Of a stretch of 64,000 nucleotides of DNA, positions 33,051-45,963 are shown piece by piece (positions within the stretch are counted from its first letter, which is position 1; each line of letters opens with the position of its first letter). Source of the stretch: Papaver somniferum (lineage: Eukaryota > Streptophyta > Magnoliopsida > Ranunculales > Papaveraceae); contig NC_039364.1 in NCBI RefSeq assembly GCF_003573695.1, forward strand, positions 71,630,256 through 71,694,255, given 5' to 3'. Under the pieces are notes generated by a model. The model saw only the letters and a list, made by a program, of their open reading frames with translations, did no database searches and was not told where the DNA came from. Position numbers and translations under genes: made by a program.

Positions 33051-36000
33051 GAGAATTCAACCCCCATTTGGAGAGGCGGGGCTTCGCCCCGCACCCATCC
33101 CAAAAAGGGTCACAATTAACGACTGCATTGTATAATGGAAACAACAATTATTATTTAGTAGGTTAACAATTGGAACCAAATTCACCAATCGCATTTGGTT
33201 AAAGTGTATGAGATAAATTAGATATCCTCTTATGAAAGTACTTTTGAAAAATTATACCAACCTTTAAAATTAGTAAGTAGTTCATAACACTGTCAATTTC
33301 AGTACTCTAAAGATAATTGATAATGCGAGATTTGATGTCTTCTACTCAAAGTAGCATCACAACTACCCTTAGTCTTGCTAGATTTTAAAATACCTACACA
33401 TTCAACATTTCTTGGCTAATCATTTTTTGCAACTTAAAAGTAAAAAAACAAAGTCATAACAATATTTCAAAACCCTAGTAATGGCTTCCAGTTCAGTCAA
33501 ATCTTGTTTGTACCTCGCTAAATATTAGAGAAACTACAAAAAATAAAATGATATTAATATAAAGTAGATTGACAACTCTAAATAGTAGGAATACATATAA
33601 AGTGCTTCCCCTCGAAGATGATGTACTGATCTAACTTTCTTCAGAAATCATACACTTTCGTTAAGAATCAATCGTGCAACTCAACTGCTCTTCTAGGCTC
33701 CAACTCCCTGTACTTAAATGAAAAATCACACTCAGTATATAGTTGCATCAATATATGATATTAAAGACACTAAAAAAACACAATACATATATAAAATAGA
33801 TTGCTTGCTCTAAATAGTGCATAACATATGAAATGCTTCCCGTCGTAGAAGATTTGATCAAGGAAATGTGTATAAATAACTCATCACTTGGAAAAAATAA
33901 TTAATTGATCTGGAAAAAAAAATAGATTTAGTAGGACTGGGGTTACCCTCGTTTCAACTATAAGTGTGGAACATGTCAGATCCAAGTCCATCTCAAAGAC
34001 AAAGATGACGATCTTTAAACACTCTCCCTTGAAATACAATATATTAAAAAACGTTTCGTTAAGAAACATAACGAATCAATAATATTACTATTCCATGAAA
34101 ACAAAAGAATTTTTTATCTTAACATTTAAAAACTATATCAATGCAAAACAATTACACCATGATGCATAACTTTTAATTTGTTAAAGTGATCCACTACCCT
34201 TTAACAACGGTAGGAAAAATCAAGAAATACATCCCAAAAACAAACTGATGGTGTTACTTGAGCATGGATAACTAAAATCCTGAAACAACATAAATACTTA
34301 TACACAGAAAGGTAGAGAACAAACATCAATAAAAATGAAGAACATAAGTGGAAAAGAAAATCTTGGATCACCAAAACTACCTAAAATTACCGGCATATGA
34401 ACATCATCAATATCCAATTACCATGCAGATACTACTCTAATTTATAATAGACCACGTCAAATCATTTGTTAAATTAACATCAAGAAAACAATAAGTTAAA
34501 ATGTATGCACTATATTATACCATATCAGAGAGTCAATTTAGCGGAAGAATATGCCTTCCCCTAAAGTAAAAGACTATGTAATACAAAATCACTGACCTCA
34601 TTCATTTCAGAGGCTATATTCTTAAGTGGATACGTGAATTAGGAAACTATAAATAAAAAAGATACGGGAATTAAGAAGAGTAAAGAAATCCGAAAAAATG
34701 ACTTCCCCTAAAGTTAAAGAACAAAAGAGCAAGAATGTAAAAATATCATATGACTTTATATTACTCAAAAATATTAAGGGTAGCAGCTGAACTCTGCAAA
34801 ATCATTTTAGTGGATTGTTTGGGTCGATTTTGTATTCTATTACTTTCATAAATGTCACAAATCCTAGATTCTACTTCTACTATTAATGGTCATATTCTAG
34901 GCTTAAATACACATGATGCCTTCTTGGTCATATAGTCTAAAAAAAATCAATCAAACGATTTTCTCCTAATTTTACTAAGTCCTAATTTAATATACAAAAA
35001 TGATTCACAAATGAGGAGAAAATGCAATAAATTTTCTTAAGCAGGTGAATATTTCGTCTAAATCTTATTTTGTCAGGTATCTGTGACTGCATTTTCATGC
35101 ATCTGCTAATTTTCATTAGGAAAGATTCAACTAAATGCCAAAATAAATACCACATCTACACGCGACGCTATACAAATATTACAAATGAGATTTAAAAACT
35201 ATATATATATATATAATTACCTACCACTGCAAACCTATCTCCATTTTTCTCTCTAGGTGATGCCGTTTTCACATTTAGCTACTCACAAAGATTATTAAAT
35301 TCATCTAGCTGGACTAACCAGATTGTGATAGAAATCATCAAATTCAATCTAAATTGTAATTTCTCAAGGAATAACAAAAAGTAAACTAAAATGATAATCA
35401 TCCAAGCATGATGCATAAGTTTAGTGACGGGATGAAAAACTACACTTTGCTGATTCCGATTTCCGACTAATAGTAATAAACCGTGCTTTTGTTGGAAAAG
35501 AAAATGCGACAACACATAAAGTAAAAAAAGCAGCGATGCCACAGACACCAAGCTTGGTCATCAGGCATAATAATTCCTTCTCCCCAAACTTGTACTTATT
35601 ACAAATAACATTAATGCAAGAAGCTGACACACTCGCAATAAGTATACAATCCAAGCTAAAACAATTAAAAGAAGTTTCATAGATATCAAAGCTTCAATTG
35701 ATCAAACCAACAAAGAAAGATTAAGTCGGTGTAAAAATTTTATAAAAAAGTAAAACAACCCAACTCTTGGATGTAGTGTTTCTTCTTCTCCATCACCCAT
35801 TATTCCCCACATTTTGCAATCTATCTTTGATTCTTTGTCATTGAACTCCAGAAAAATTCTCTTGTTCATTTATCTATAGGTAGAAAAAAAACTTGAAAGT
35901 TACATTGCTAACAGACACTGTATAGCAGCACCCTTAAAAGGTTACATTTTGTAGGGTATATTGCTTACAAACACTATACAGTAGCCTTAAAGGTTACTTT

Positions 36001-36569
36001 CTAACAAACACTATACAGTACCAAAAAATAAAATAAAATCATAATACGTTCAAATGAGGTTGAAATTAGCAGGATCTTTCTCCATGAGGTTGAAAACATA
36101 CACCGATTTTCAGAATTCATATATTTAAAATTACCAGGATCTTTCTCCACCGAACACAATCATTCCTTGAGTATTAATTAGGCATATTCGATGTGGTAAA
36201 TTATTACATTGAATTTCAAAAGAATGAGAAAATAAAATCTCCTCTTTTACATTTACAACAGGAACAAAGACAATTTTCCTATGATATTGGCCATCTTGAT
36301 GTGTATATATAATGTATTCCTAACCAACGATGCTAACAACGAATGACACAAAAAAGGATTCATTAGTTTATGAATAAAGTTCACATGGACTATTATCAAA
36401 ACTGTTTTCTATTAGAATCCACAGTTACCATGTTTATGTGAATTAAAGATTATTCGTAGGTGTTAATTATAATTATATATTTTAATGAGGTTGAAATTGG
36501 CAGGAACTTTCTCCGTGACAAAGAAAAAAATCTTATTTGCCTACTAACAGGCCCACCTGCAGGATGGGG
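33051..36569. other. AT-rich DNA without recognisable genes; local repeats
   Basis: No coding region could be supported. Repeated blocks include ctctaaatagt...aaatgcttcccctcg (about 33575-33625 and 33810-33850), ttcccctaaagttaaag (34555 and 34700), three units of acactatacagta...ttaaaggttac (35915-36020), and three copies of aggttgaaattagcaggatctttctcc (about 36055, 36140 and 36485). Short ORFs (for example 35279-35654 minus) show no domain. It may be the interior of a non-autonomous Helitron, which would fit the terminus at 33016. Confidence 0.45.
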
Positions 36570-36580
36570 ACAAAGCTGAG

Positions 36581-36696
36581 CCCGTTGTAGTTTGTTTGTT
36601 TCTTTTCTTTTTGCTTCTTACTTCTTGTAAGTCGCCCCTTGTACAGTCTTTTTCTTTCTATTTAATTCTCTTCTTCATCAAAAAAAAAAAAAGTGA
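36581..36696 (+). mobile_element. Short poly-A retroinsertion (5'-truncated LINE or SINE)
   Basis: A 116-bp T-rich segment ends in an A-run at about 36680-36692 and is flanked by an 11-bp direct repeat, acaaagctgag (36570-36580 and 36697-36707). Poly-A plus an 11-bp TSD is the mark of target-primed reverse transcription. The sequence resembles a plant LINE 3' end (ttgtttctttt...cttgtacag...tttctttctatttaa). It is not similar in detail to the LINE at 1-1384. Confidence 0.7.
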
Positions 36697-36707
36697 ACAA
36701 AGCTGAG

Positions 36708-38205
36708 TATAAAATAGATACGTTATAAATATACCCGTGATGCAAACTTCTTACATAATTTGCACATCTGACGTAACTAATTTATGTTATCATGTCATGT
36801 AAGGCTCATTCTATAGAACATGAATCTTACCAGAACACTAAATTATGCGTTGTAAATAAATAATAGCATATATAGACTTTTTCCTACAATAAAAAAAACA
36901 TAGATGTTGTTTCCATACCACCATGCAGACTATTTGGAGGCTTATGGACTAAGAATACTCAATTTCATTGAGAGTAAACTTCCCATCTCTAATTCTATTT
37001 GCAACTTGACCCACAAGGTAACCGAAGAAAAACATCAAGCATTTTGATACAGTTAGGAAAAGAAAATCAAAATCACACATAAAGATCCAAAAGCTATCAA
37101 AATTAAACAATTAAATCTAGAACCCACCAAAGATGGTTCAAGAATCTAATCCGAGTACGACATTAGTCCGGTACCCGATGACGACATTAGCCCGATACCT
37201 AGAAATCAAGAGAGTTGAATAAATTTTTAATCTTAAGAGATAAACAAAAAATTATGTGTGGGATCTTGAAAGTGTTTTCCAATCATTCTTACATGACAGA
37301 AATAAAATGCAGACATATAATAAGGTTCTCCATCACAGGATGAACGCCTGTCTTCTATCTAGAAATGAATAGTTTCCTATAGCTCATTCATATTGCTACT
37401 CATTTGTTGAGTCCATAGAGTTTGAGAACAAAGTAAACCAAGGGAAAGAAAATGAAAAAACGGTAAATCTTACTCATGGTGTTACATCCGCTCGCATATC
37501 GAGCTTTGTCCAAAACAACAATGCATGTTTTTTTTATGGGTGCTAACTCACTTAATCTGCAGTTTGAGCTCCAACTTTATTTGATTGCTCCACAACCTAA
37601 GCATGGTCACACAGTCAAGACAAAGTAAATGTGTGATACCCAAGTGCCAATAAAAAGATAAGCATCAAACTGAATTTGTACCTGTTTTGAGCCAAAAGCA
37701 TCCAACTGAATTTGTACCTGTTTTTACAGTAGTCAGTAAATGTGACAAAGTAAACTTGTGATACCCAAGTGTTAAGAAAGAGAAAAGCATCAAACTGAAT
37801 TCACACTTGTTTTGAGCAAAAACATGATCATTTTTATTCATACGACCAACATCAATAAGCTCTTAAGCTCTTAAAATAAAGTTTGAGAACAAAACAAATT
37901 CAATTTGATTTTATTTTTTTTCGGATTGGTAGAATCTGCTACGGATACAAAATCAGTGATATCAATGTTAGGTTGTTAGTTAATGTAGGAATCTTTGGTA
38001 TCAAACGAATATAACATCTATTTTTCCTAATCAATTTTTATTACCTCTATTTCTATCGTTACACTTTCGAAGCTTGTCGGACTGGCAAAAAAAACTATTG
38101 CTTTTTGTAATATGGATACACCAAGATAGAGAAAGAGAGAGAAATTTACCAATATCCTCCATACATCAACCTGTTAGAACTCCTGCTGAAAAAAATATCC
38201 GCATT
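36708..38205. other. AT-rich DNA without recognisable genes
   Basis: No ORF or RNA gene is supported. A tandem repeat of about 120 bp (gtgatacccaagtg...aagcatcaaactgaattt...cctgttttgagc) occupies about 37620-37815, and a short cgacattag(c/t)ccg(a/g)tacc duplication lies at about 37155-37200. Confidence 0.5.
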
Positions 38206-40335
38206 TTCAATTAAGACCTACGGGAACAAACAATAAACACTAATCTGAAAACAAAAAAATAAATTAAAAAGGATGATAAAATTAAATAAAATCCACATAC
38301 AAACGCTGATCACATCTACATCGAAATATCCTAAAATCATAAAATTTTAACCCTAAGAAAAGAACAAAGAAAATCAAGTCATTTCCGGAGCGAAAACGAT
38401 ACCAAATGAATGAGGCTTCCCTTGTGCGCTTATATTCAAAGTGATATCAATAATTTCTATAATTACATTTTCTTTTATTATGTATCCCAATAAAATCCAA
38501 AAGTATTGTTATGTTTCCATCTAAATCATAACAATAATAATATTTATTGGATTTTTTACCTTATATCAAAGGGAAGTATTTATGACGCATTATCAATGTT
38601 AAAGATTTTTTTACCTTAATTAATTTGAACATCTAGCATAAATAATTTTTGTATATCTCAAAATGAAATTATTAATTATCCATATATTTTTTTCGCTAAA
38701 AATGATCCACAAAATATAAATCATATTTTTTTCTTATATTTACTGGATTTTTTACCTTATAATCACGGATTAAATTTTTTAAGATGATACTAATAATTAT
38801 TCGTAGATTTTTTTACTTTACAAACGATCCAAAAAATATAAATCTGACTTTTTTACTCTGATCTTTTGACTCGAAATTAATATAGTATTTTGGTGGAGAT
38901 CAGGTAATAGAGTGTATTTTTTGATTTTTTTATCATAAATTTCAGAAATTAATATAGTATTCCATAAATATGTTGAATTGATTTATCTATTTTTCAAGTA
39001 GCCAATGAGAACGCGAGGTTACGCTCACCAACCAATAGGAGAGAGGGTAAGCTCCACCAGTGCTACTTTTATTCCGGAGTGAGGGATGGTATTGAGAATT
39101 AAGACCTACGGGAACAAACACTAATCATAAAACAAAAAAAAAGTAAATTAAAAAGAATAATAAAATTAAATAAAATCCACATACAAACGCTGATCACATC
39201 TACATCGAAATATCCTAAAATCATAAAATTTTAACCCTAAGAAAAGAACAAAGAAAATCAAGTTATTCCGGAGCGAAATCGATATCAAATGAATGAGGCT
39301 TCGCTTGTGCGTTTATATTCAAAGTGATATCAATAATTTCTATAATTACATTTTCTTTTATTATGTATCCCAATAAAATCCAAAAGTATTATTATGTTTC
39401 CATTTAAATCATAACAATAATAATATCTATTGGATTTTTTACCTTATATCAAAGGGAACTATTTATGACGCATTATCAATGTTAAAGATTTTTTTACCTT
39501 AATTAATTTGAACATCTAGCATAAACAATTTTTGTATATCTCAAAATGAAATTATTAATTATCCATATATTTTTTCGCTAAAAATGATCCACAAAATATA
39601 AATCAGATTTTTTTCTCTTATATTTACTGGATTTTTTACCTTATAATCACGGATTAAATTTTTTAAGATGATACTAATAATTATTTATAGATTTTTTTAC
39701 TTTACAAGCGATCCAAAAAATATAAATCTGATTTTTTTACTCTGATCTTTTGACTCGAAATTAATAGTATTTTGGTGGAGATCAGGTAGTACGGTGTTTT
39801 CTTTTGTTTTTTATCATAAATTTCCGAAATTAATATAGTATTCCATAAATATGTTGAATTGATTTATCTATTTCTTTAGTCATAAATGCCCGAAATTAAT
39901 ATAGTATTTTCCTATATTTTCTGGATTTTTTATAATAAATACATGAAATTATAAAAGATTCAAAAAATATAACTCTTATTATTTTATTTCATAAACATGT
40001 TGAATTGATTTTTTATTTTATTTTAATCATAAATGTCCCAAATTAATATAGTAGTTTTCTTTATTTTCTGGATTTTCACAATAAATACACAAAATTAATA
40101 TAGCAATTTTTCTAAATAATAAAGGTCGTCCGTCGCGTGTGTCCCAACAATCCACCCAATCTACACCGCACATTGTCAGATCAACGCATCATATCTAATG
40201 AAATTTCATCCGACGAATACGAATGGTTTTTCAAGTAGCCAATGAGAATGCCAGGTTACGCTCACCAACCAATAGGAGAGAGGGTAAGCTCCACCAGTGC
40301 TACTTTTATTCTGGAGTGATGGATGATATTGAGTT
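38206..40335. repeat. Tandem duplication of a 0.9-1.2 kb unit
   Basis: Copy 1 (38206-39097) and copy 2 (39099-40335) both start aattaagacctacgggaacaaac and end with the same 100 bp. That terminal block runs from gtagccaatgagaa to tattgag. Copy 2 has about 345 extra bases (about 39870-40230) before the terminal block. The terminal block holds two CCAAT boxes (agccaatgag, accaatagga) and is GC-richer than its surroundings. No coding sequence was recognised. The unit boundaries may be transposon ends, but no flanking TSD was found. Confidence 0.75.
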
Positions 40336-40703
40336 TTTAGGTTGTTGATAATATTTGAGGAAGATAATTTCAGTTTCGTAAGTATATATTTTATCAATAA
40401 AAATGAATTCTTCTTATATGATAGTGCATGCAATTTTTATTATGGGTAACTAACGCTTTAAACTGAGGCAATGGAGGAAGCTATTACAACATGGTTGATG
40501 GGCAATAATTTTTAATTGTTCTTTTTACTTTAGTATTTTTATTTATTCACTTAATCACTGCTTCTGCTGAGTTTTAATTCGATTACATGATTTTATTCAT
40601 TACTTGTCATTAATTTGATAGGTTATGCTTTATTAAATCATTTGATAATCTATGTTTAATGTTTACATATAATGTTTGAATTTTTTTTTGATTATTTAGT
40701 GAG
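40336..40703. other. AT-rich spacer left of the Mutator-like element
   Basis: No gene is seen. This stretch and 41748-42106 were joined before the Mutator-like insertion. Confidence 0.5.
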
Positions 40704-40712
40704 TAAGATATA

Positions 40713-41738
40713 GGGGAAATTGGGAAAATGCCCCATATTTTGATGTCCCATCGGAAAAATGCCCCGCATTTTGAAATTTATGGGAAAATGCCCCACCCGT
40801 TACATTTTCCATCCAGTATGGTTAAGTGGTCAAACTCATGTCTTGACCGGTCAGTATATCCTCACATGAGATATCGTGGGATGATGAAACGACGATTTCG
40901 ATGAGATTGAACGACTGTAAGTTATCCACGTTTTGTATCCTACCACATTAACATCGAGATGACAATGGACAACTTATAATGCACCACCTATGTTTTCATC
41001 TACAAAACAAATCATATCACCACTTCATCTTCTCTGTTCTTTCTCAAAACACATCCAAAAACCCGAGAAGTGTAAAACAGTTGCAAAGAGTTTTTATGGT
41101 GAGGATTGAGTGAAAATTAGGGTGTTACTTCTTGTTGATTAGTTCTAGTTGATGTGTGAGGAAGACAAGTAGACGATTTTTGTCGTCCAAAATTCGAAGA
41201 TCTTGAAGAACAGTTAAAGAAAGTAGTTAATCGTTAATCAATTACGAGGATTTGAAGCCACAGTTCGTGAAAATTGTAAATACATGAAACCAATTGATAT
41301 TAGGGTTTACTGCTTTTGGGAGATTCATATATTAATAGGCTATTTAGTTATTTAATGTCTGAAATAATGATGAGGGTTTATTAATTTTGATTTCTACGGC
41401 TTGAAAAACAATTGGGTTTTTGCTGTTGAATGATGTAATTTGTTTTTTTTTGCGGTTTTTGGTGAATGGTTTGTTATCAATGTGTTTGTCACCATGGGAT
41501 GAAACAATCGCAGTTGATTGAAGATGAAGGATTAATTTTTCTGCCGTGTTAAATTGGAGAAGATGACGCAGGGAAGGTATCTTTTTTCCGCACACGTAAT
41601 CTCGCATGTGTGCTAGTTTGACCGCTTAACGACTTTAGATGGGAAATGTAACGGATGAGGCATTTTTCCATAAATTTTAAAATGCGGAGCATTTTCTCGG
41701 CGGGGCATTAAAATATGGGGCATTTTCCCAATTTCCCC
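40713..41738. mobile_element. Non-autonomous Mutator-like element (MULE)
   Basis: A 1,026-bp element with terminal inverted repeats of about 125 bp. The left end ggggaaattgggaaaatgcc is matched by the reverse complement of the right end, and similarity continues through the segment ttacattttccatc...ggtcaaac. The TSD taagatata is perfect and 9 bp long (40704-40712 and 41739-41747), the length typical of Mutator transposition. The interior has no transposase. A minus-strand ORF at 41344-41607 (87 codons) has no recognised domain and may be chance or captured sequence. The element would need transposase from elsewhere. Confidence 0.9.
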
Positions 41739-41747
41739 TAAGATATA

Positions 41748-42106
41748 AGAGGACTTAAAGGTGACAAGAGTTTAGAATCCCTATAGTATCATTCAATCAT
41801 GAATAGTCGTGGAATCCAGAGTCTTGATTGTTTTTAAAATATTGATATCACTTTTTTGCTATTTTTAGTGTTCGAAATTAAGTCTAAAAGTATAATCTTC
41901 ACAAGTTTGAGTAACGAACTTTATTTACCATTATCAAAAATACGCTCAGACACCAAGGCATTTCCATAACTTCAAATATTCTCAAGATATGCAATAAGCA
42001 CCTAGATTCGATTTTGTTTAATTCCAACCAATTTCCAACTGTATTACCGAAATCCCTCTTGGACAACTCAATATTAGCTAGCACTTGAGTAATATATCTT
42101 CCAAAG
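41748..42106 (-). repeat. Fragment probably of an older Copia LTR, left of the outer Copia element
   Basis: Flanks the outer Copia insertion and should be continuous with 58845 onward. Reverse-complement features (long AT-rich stretch, ccttggtgtctgagcg) resemble Copia LTR sequence. It is placed with the decayed Copia element on the right only by position. Confidence 0.35.
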
Positions 42107-43584
42107 TGAAAAACGGGGGTCTAACAACCACACCCAACATTTTGTTAGGCAATCTGTATGGACTAACTCCAATATAATTCCAAGAGAATCAACTAGACAA
42201 TCAGACTCAATCAAGGAAAATATATCCAAGAGTTATATCTTTGTTTCTCAATGTAATCATAAAATAAAATAGATAGAATCCGTGAGCCTGATTATTATGA
42301 GAAACAACTTGAACGGTACCAAAGACCAATGTTCAAGTGTCAATCAATTTCAATCAACAACCAAAGGTTGGATTCACTAATTGATTGAACTACGTACAAC
42401 CTGTGATATTTCAATTATATAAACAAATATAATGCGGAAAAGAAATAACACAGACACCAGAAGTTTTGTCAATGAGGAAACCGCAAACGCAGAAAAATCC
42501 CGGGACCTAGTACAGATTTGAACACCACACTGTATTAAGCCTCTACAGACTCTAGCCTACTACAAGTTAACTTGGACTGGAATGTAGTTGAGCCCTAACC
42601 AATCTCACAGTGATTAAGGTACAGTCGCGTTCCTTACGCCTCTGAATCCCAGCAGGACTCTACGCACTTGATTCCCTTAGAGATCTCACCCACAACTAAA
42701 AGTTTTTACGACCCAAATTCGAAGACTTGATAAGCAAATTTGTCTCCCATAAAAAAGTCTATTCTGATAGATAAATTTGTCTCCCACAAAAATACCTACA
42801 AAGTTCGTTCCGTCTTTTGATAAATCAAGGTGAACAGGAACCAATTGATAATCCGGTCTTATATTCCCGAAGAACATCCTAGAAATATCAATCACCTCAT
42901 AATAACTTAACTATATGGTAGTAGAACAAGTTATTGTGGAATCACAAAGAATGAGACGAAGATATTTGTGATTATTTTTTATATCTTACATATCGGTGAC
43001 AAATATCGAGCAAATCTTAGAGAAGACAGTACTCAATACGATAGAACAAGTAAGATCAAAACACACAACTACAAAGAAAATAGTTGGGTCTGCCTTCAGA
43101 ATCTCAATGAACTCTTTAAGTCGTTAACATATAGTGGTTTTAAGAAAAACCTAGGTTAAAGGAGAATCGACTCTAGTCGCAACTAGTATCACACATGAGG
43201 TGTGCGGATTAGGTTTCCCAGTTTCTAGATTTCTCCCTTATATAGTCTTTAAATCAGGGTTTGATAACTTTGGAACAAAGCAATCAATATTCACCGTTGG
43301 ATGAAAACCCGATTTAAGATTCAAGCTAAGTTTGCACAAAACCAAGGCAATATCTCTCCACCGTTAGATGTTCTTAGCTTGTTACAGACAAATGAAATAT
43401 ACCTTCATTTAGATATGCGCAACCATACGTAAACGTGTATATCGAGTTGGCTCAATAACAGTTAACCGAAGTTATCCATATGAACACTTTTGTATTAACA
43501 ATATTCATATTAACACTCTTAGATCAAATGATAATCAAATGAATCTAATTGTCTTAATCACAGAGTTGTTCAATTGTTTATATT
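42107..43584 (-). repeat. Outer Copia 3' LTR, first piece
   Basis: Begins tgaaaaacgggggtctaacaacc, the reverse complement of the LTR end, and matches 56561-58020 closely. It ends at ...gtttatatt, where the inner element inserted. On the minus strand a TATA box (TATATAAGG) lies at 43236-43244. Confidence 0.85.
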
Positions 43585-45948
43585 TGAAAAAGCGGGGGTC
43601 TAACAACCACACCCAATATTTCGCTTAGGAATCTGTAGGGAAAAACTCCAATATAGTTTTATGAGAATCAACTAGACAGTTAGACTCAATCAATGAAAAG
43701 TATATCAAAGAGTTTATATCTCAATCTCTCAATTTGATCTTTACTCAAGCAAATAGAAATCTGCGAGTCTTTATCAAAGAGAGATAACTTGGATGGTACC
43801 AAAGACCAATATCCAAGTGTCAATCAATTTAAATCAACAACCAAAAAGGTCGGATATTCTAATTGATTGAACAATGCACAACCTATGATATTTTAATTAT
43901 ATAAACAAATATAATGCGGAAAAGAAATAACACAGACACTAGAATTTTGTTAACGAGGAAACCGCAAATGCAGAAAAACCCCGGGACCTAGTCCAGATTG
44001 AACACGCACTATATTAAGCCGCTACAGACACTAGCCTACTCCAAATTAACTTCGGTCTGGACTGTAGTTGAACCCCAATCAATCTCACACTGATCCAACG
44101 TACAGTTATGCTCCTACGCCTCTGATCCCAACAGGATACTGCGCACTTGATTCCCTTAGCTGATCTCACCCACAACTAAGAGTTTCTACGACCCAAAGTC
44201 GAAGACTTTAATAAACAAATCTGTATCACACATAAAAGTCTATGATAATAGATAAATCCGTCTCCCAAGAATATACCTACGAGTTTTGTTCCGTCTTTTG
44301 ATAAATCAAGGTGAACATGCATCAATCAATAATACCAGACTTATATTCCCGAAGAACAACTTAGTATTATCAATCACCTCACAATAATCTTAATCGACGC
44401 AGCGAAAAAGATATTGCGAAATCACAAACGATGAGACGAAGTTTGTTTGTGATTACTTTTCTATCTTGCCTATCGAAGATATAAAATCTCAAGACAAATA
44501 TTTCAATTGTGCTCGTATGATAGAAGATGCAAGATCATATCACACAACTACAAGAAAATTAGTATCCGTCTGCCTTCACAATCCCAATGAAGTCTTTAAG
44601 TCGTTAACCTGGTTTAGAAGAAGAAATCAAAGGTTAAAGGAGAATTAACTCTAGCTTAGCACAACTAGTATAACACAGAATGTGTGGGGATTAGGTATCC
44701 CAGTTGCTAGAGTTCTCCCTTATATACACTTTCAAATCAGGGTTTGCAATCAATGTTAGCTTAGTAACAAAGCATTCAATATTCACCGTTAGATAAAATT
44801 CTGATTAGATTCAAGCTAATATTTCTCAACCGTTAGATCGAAAACTTAGCTTGTCACACACAAATGAAATGTCCAATTTTGGGTTTATGAACCGTACCCA
44901 AACATTAACATTTGTTGGTTCAACAAGTCAACCAAATGGTTATCCATATGATTACTCTCATATCAACCTTATTCTTCTTCACCATAACTAGTTCAAATGA
45001 ATCAAATGAACTAGTTAGAGAGTTGTTCAATTGCAAGGAAATCTTATGTAACTACACAAGACACAATTGAAGCAAAATCGGTTTGATTCACTGGAATCGA
45101 TTCATGAACTTTATAGCCACGGTTTGCAAAAGCTTTCCTTAGTTTATTTAAATATTAGTTCAAGAACAACCGACTTTAGATATAACCTGCTCAAGTTCGC
45201 GAACTGGGTTCGCGGACTTGAGCTCATGGAAGGAGTACACGAACTCCAGCAGAAAATCTCGGGCCGAGAAGTTCCGCAAGTTCGCGGACTGAGTTCGCGG
45301 AATTGGCTCACGGACTTCCAACTTCTCTTGATCAACAAAGTTTTAGCGAACTTTGGTTCAAGGAATAGGAATTATGCATATATGTGTTTCCACAACAATG
45401 TTTATATCCACCAATGGTTATGTAATCTAAACTCTCATTTCAATCATTAAAACATTCTCAAAGAACGTTATATAATTCACAGACCATTTTTCGTCAGAGT
45501 AATTTTCAAAGTGATTGAAACATAACATGACTTTCGTCACTTGGTACAGATGAATTCGGCTAAAGCGAAAGCTTACCAACACATATTTCGAGAAATAGAT
45601 AGGCGATATAAACTCGGCTCGAAATAGCAAATATGTATAGTGAAAGTCTATATATCAAAACGACTTTTGTCTCAAGAGTAAGAGATAGAGTAAATAGACT
45701 TTTGAGTAACAGATAAGTTCAAGTCCCCACATACCTTTTAGTCGATGAAGATCCACCAGTTCCTTGAGTAGTCCTTCGTCTTGTATGATGATTTCCACGG
45801 AGTCTTGAGCTCAACTACACTTTCTATCCTTATCCGAGACCTTTAGCTATGTAGGCTAGAAATCAAGACTTATAGTTTTGATCACAAATATTGACAAACA
45901 TGCTTGAGACAGCAATGCATGCGAGTTCGACCGAGCAATTCTCTAACA
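43585..45948 (-). repeat. Inner Copia 3' LTR
   Basis: A 2,364-bp LTR ending (minus strand) in CGCTTTTTCA and starting TGTTAGAGAATTGCTCGG. On the minus strand a TATA box lies at 44718-44726 (TATATAAGG). A tandem of gttcgcgga(c/a)t...gggttcgcggact occupies about 45195-45315 and has one more unit than in the 5' LTR. Confidence 0.9.
44718..44726 (-). promoter_or_regulatory. TATA box conserved in all four complete Copia LTRs
   Basis: TATATAAGG on the minus strand lies at 44718-44726. Equivalent positions are 50720-50728 in the other inner LTR and 43236-43244 and 57692-57700 in the outer LTRs. Conservation across two diverged families supports it as the LTR core promoter. Confidence 0.65.
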
Positions 45949-45950
45949 AT

Positions 45951-45963
45951 CTCCCCCTTTTTC
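45951..45963 (-). other. Polypurine tract of the inner Copia element
   Basis: The minus strand reads AAAAAGGGGGAG directly before the 3' LTR. Very similar tracts occur further inside at about 46262, 46303 and 46363. Confidence 0.75.

Noticed and set aside
35279..35654. Overlapping minus-strand ORFs with hydrophobic stretches
   Set aside because: Hydrophobicity follows from AT-rich DNA; no homologous copy, start context or domain supports a gene.
45067..45450. 127-codon ORF, also at 51069-51440
   Set aside because: LTR sequence with tandem subrepeats; the frame is altered by repeat number between the two LTRs and no domain is present.
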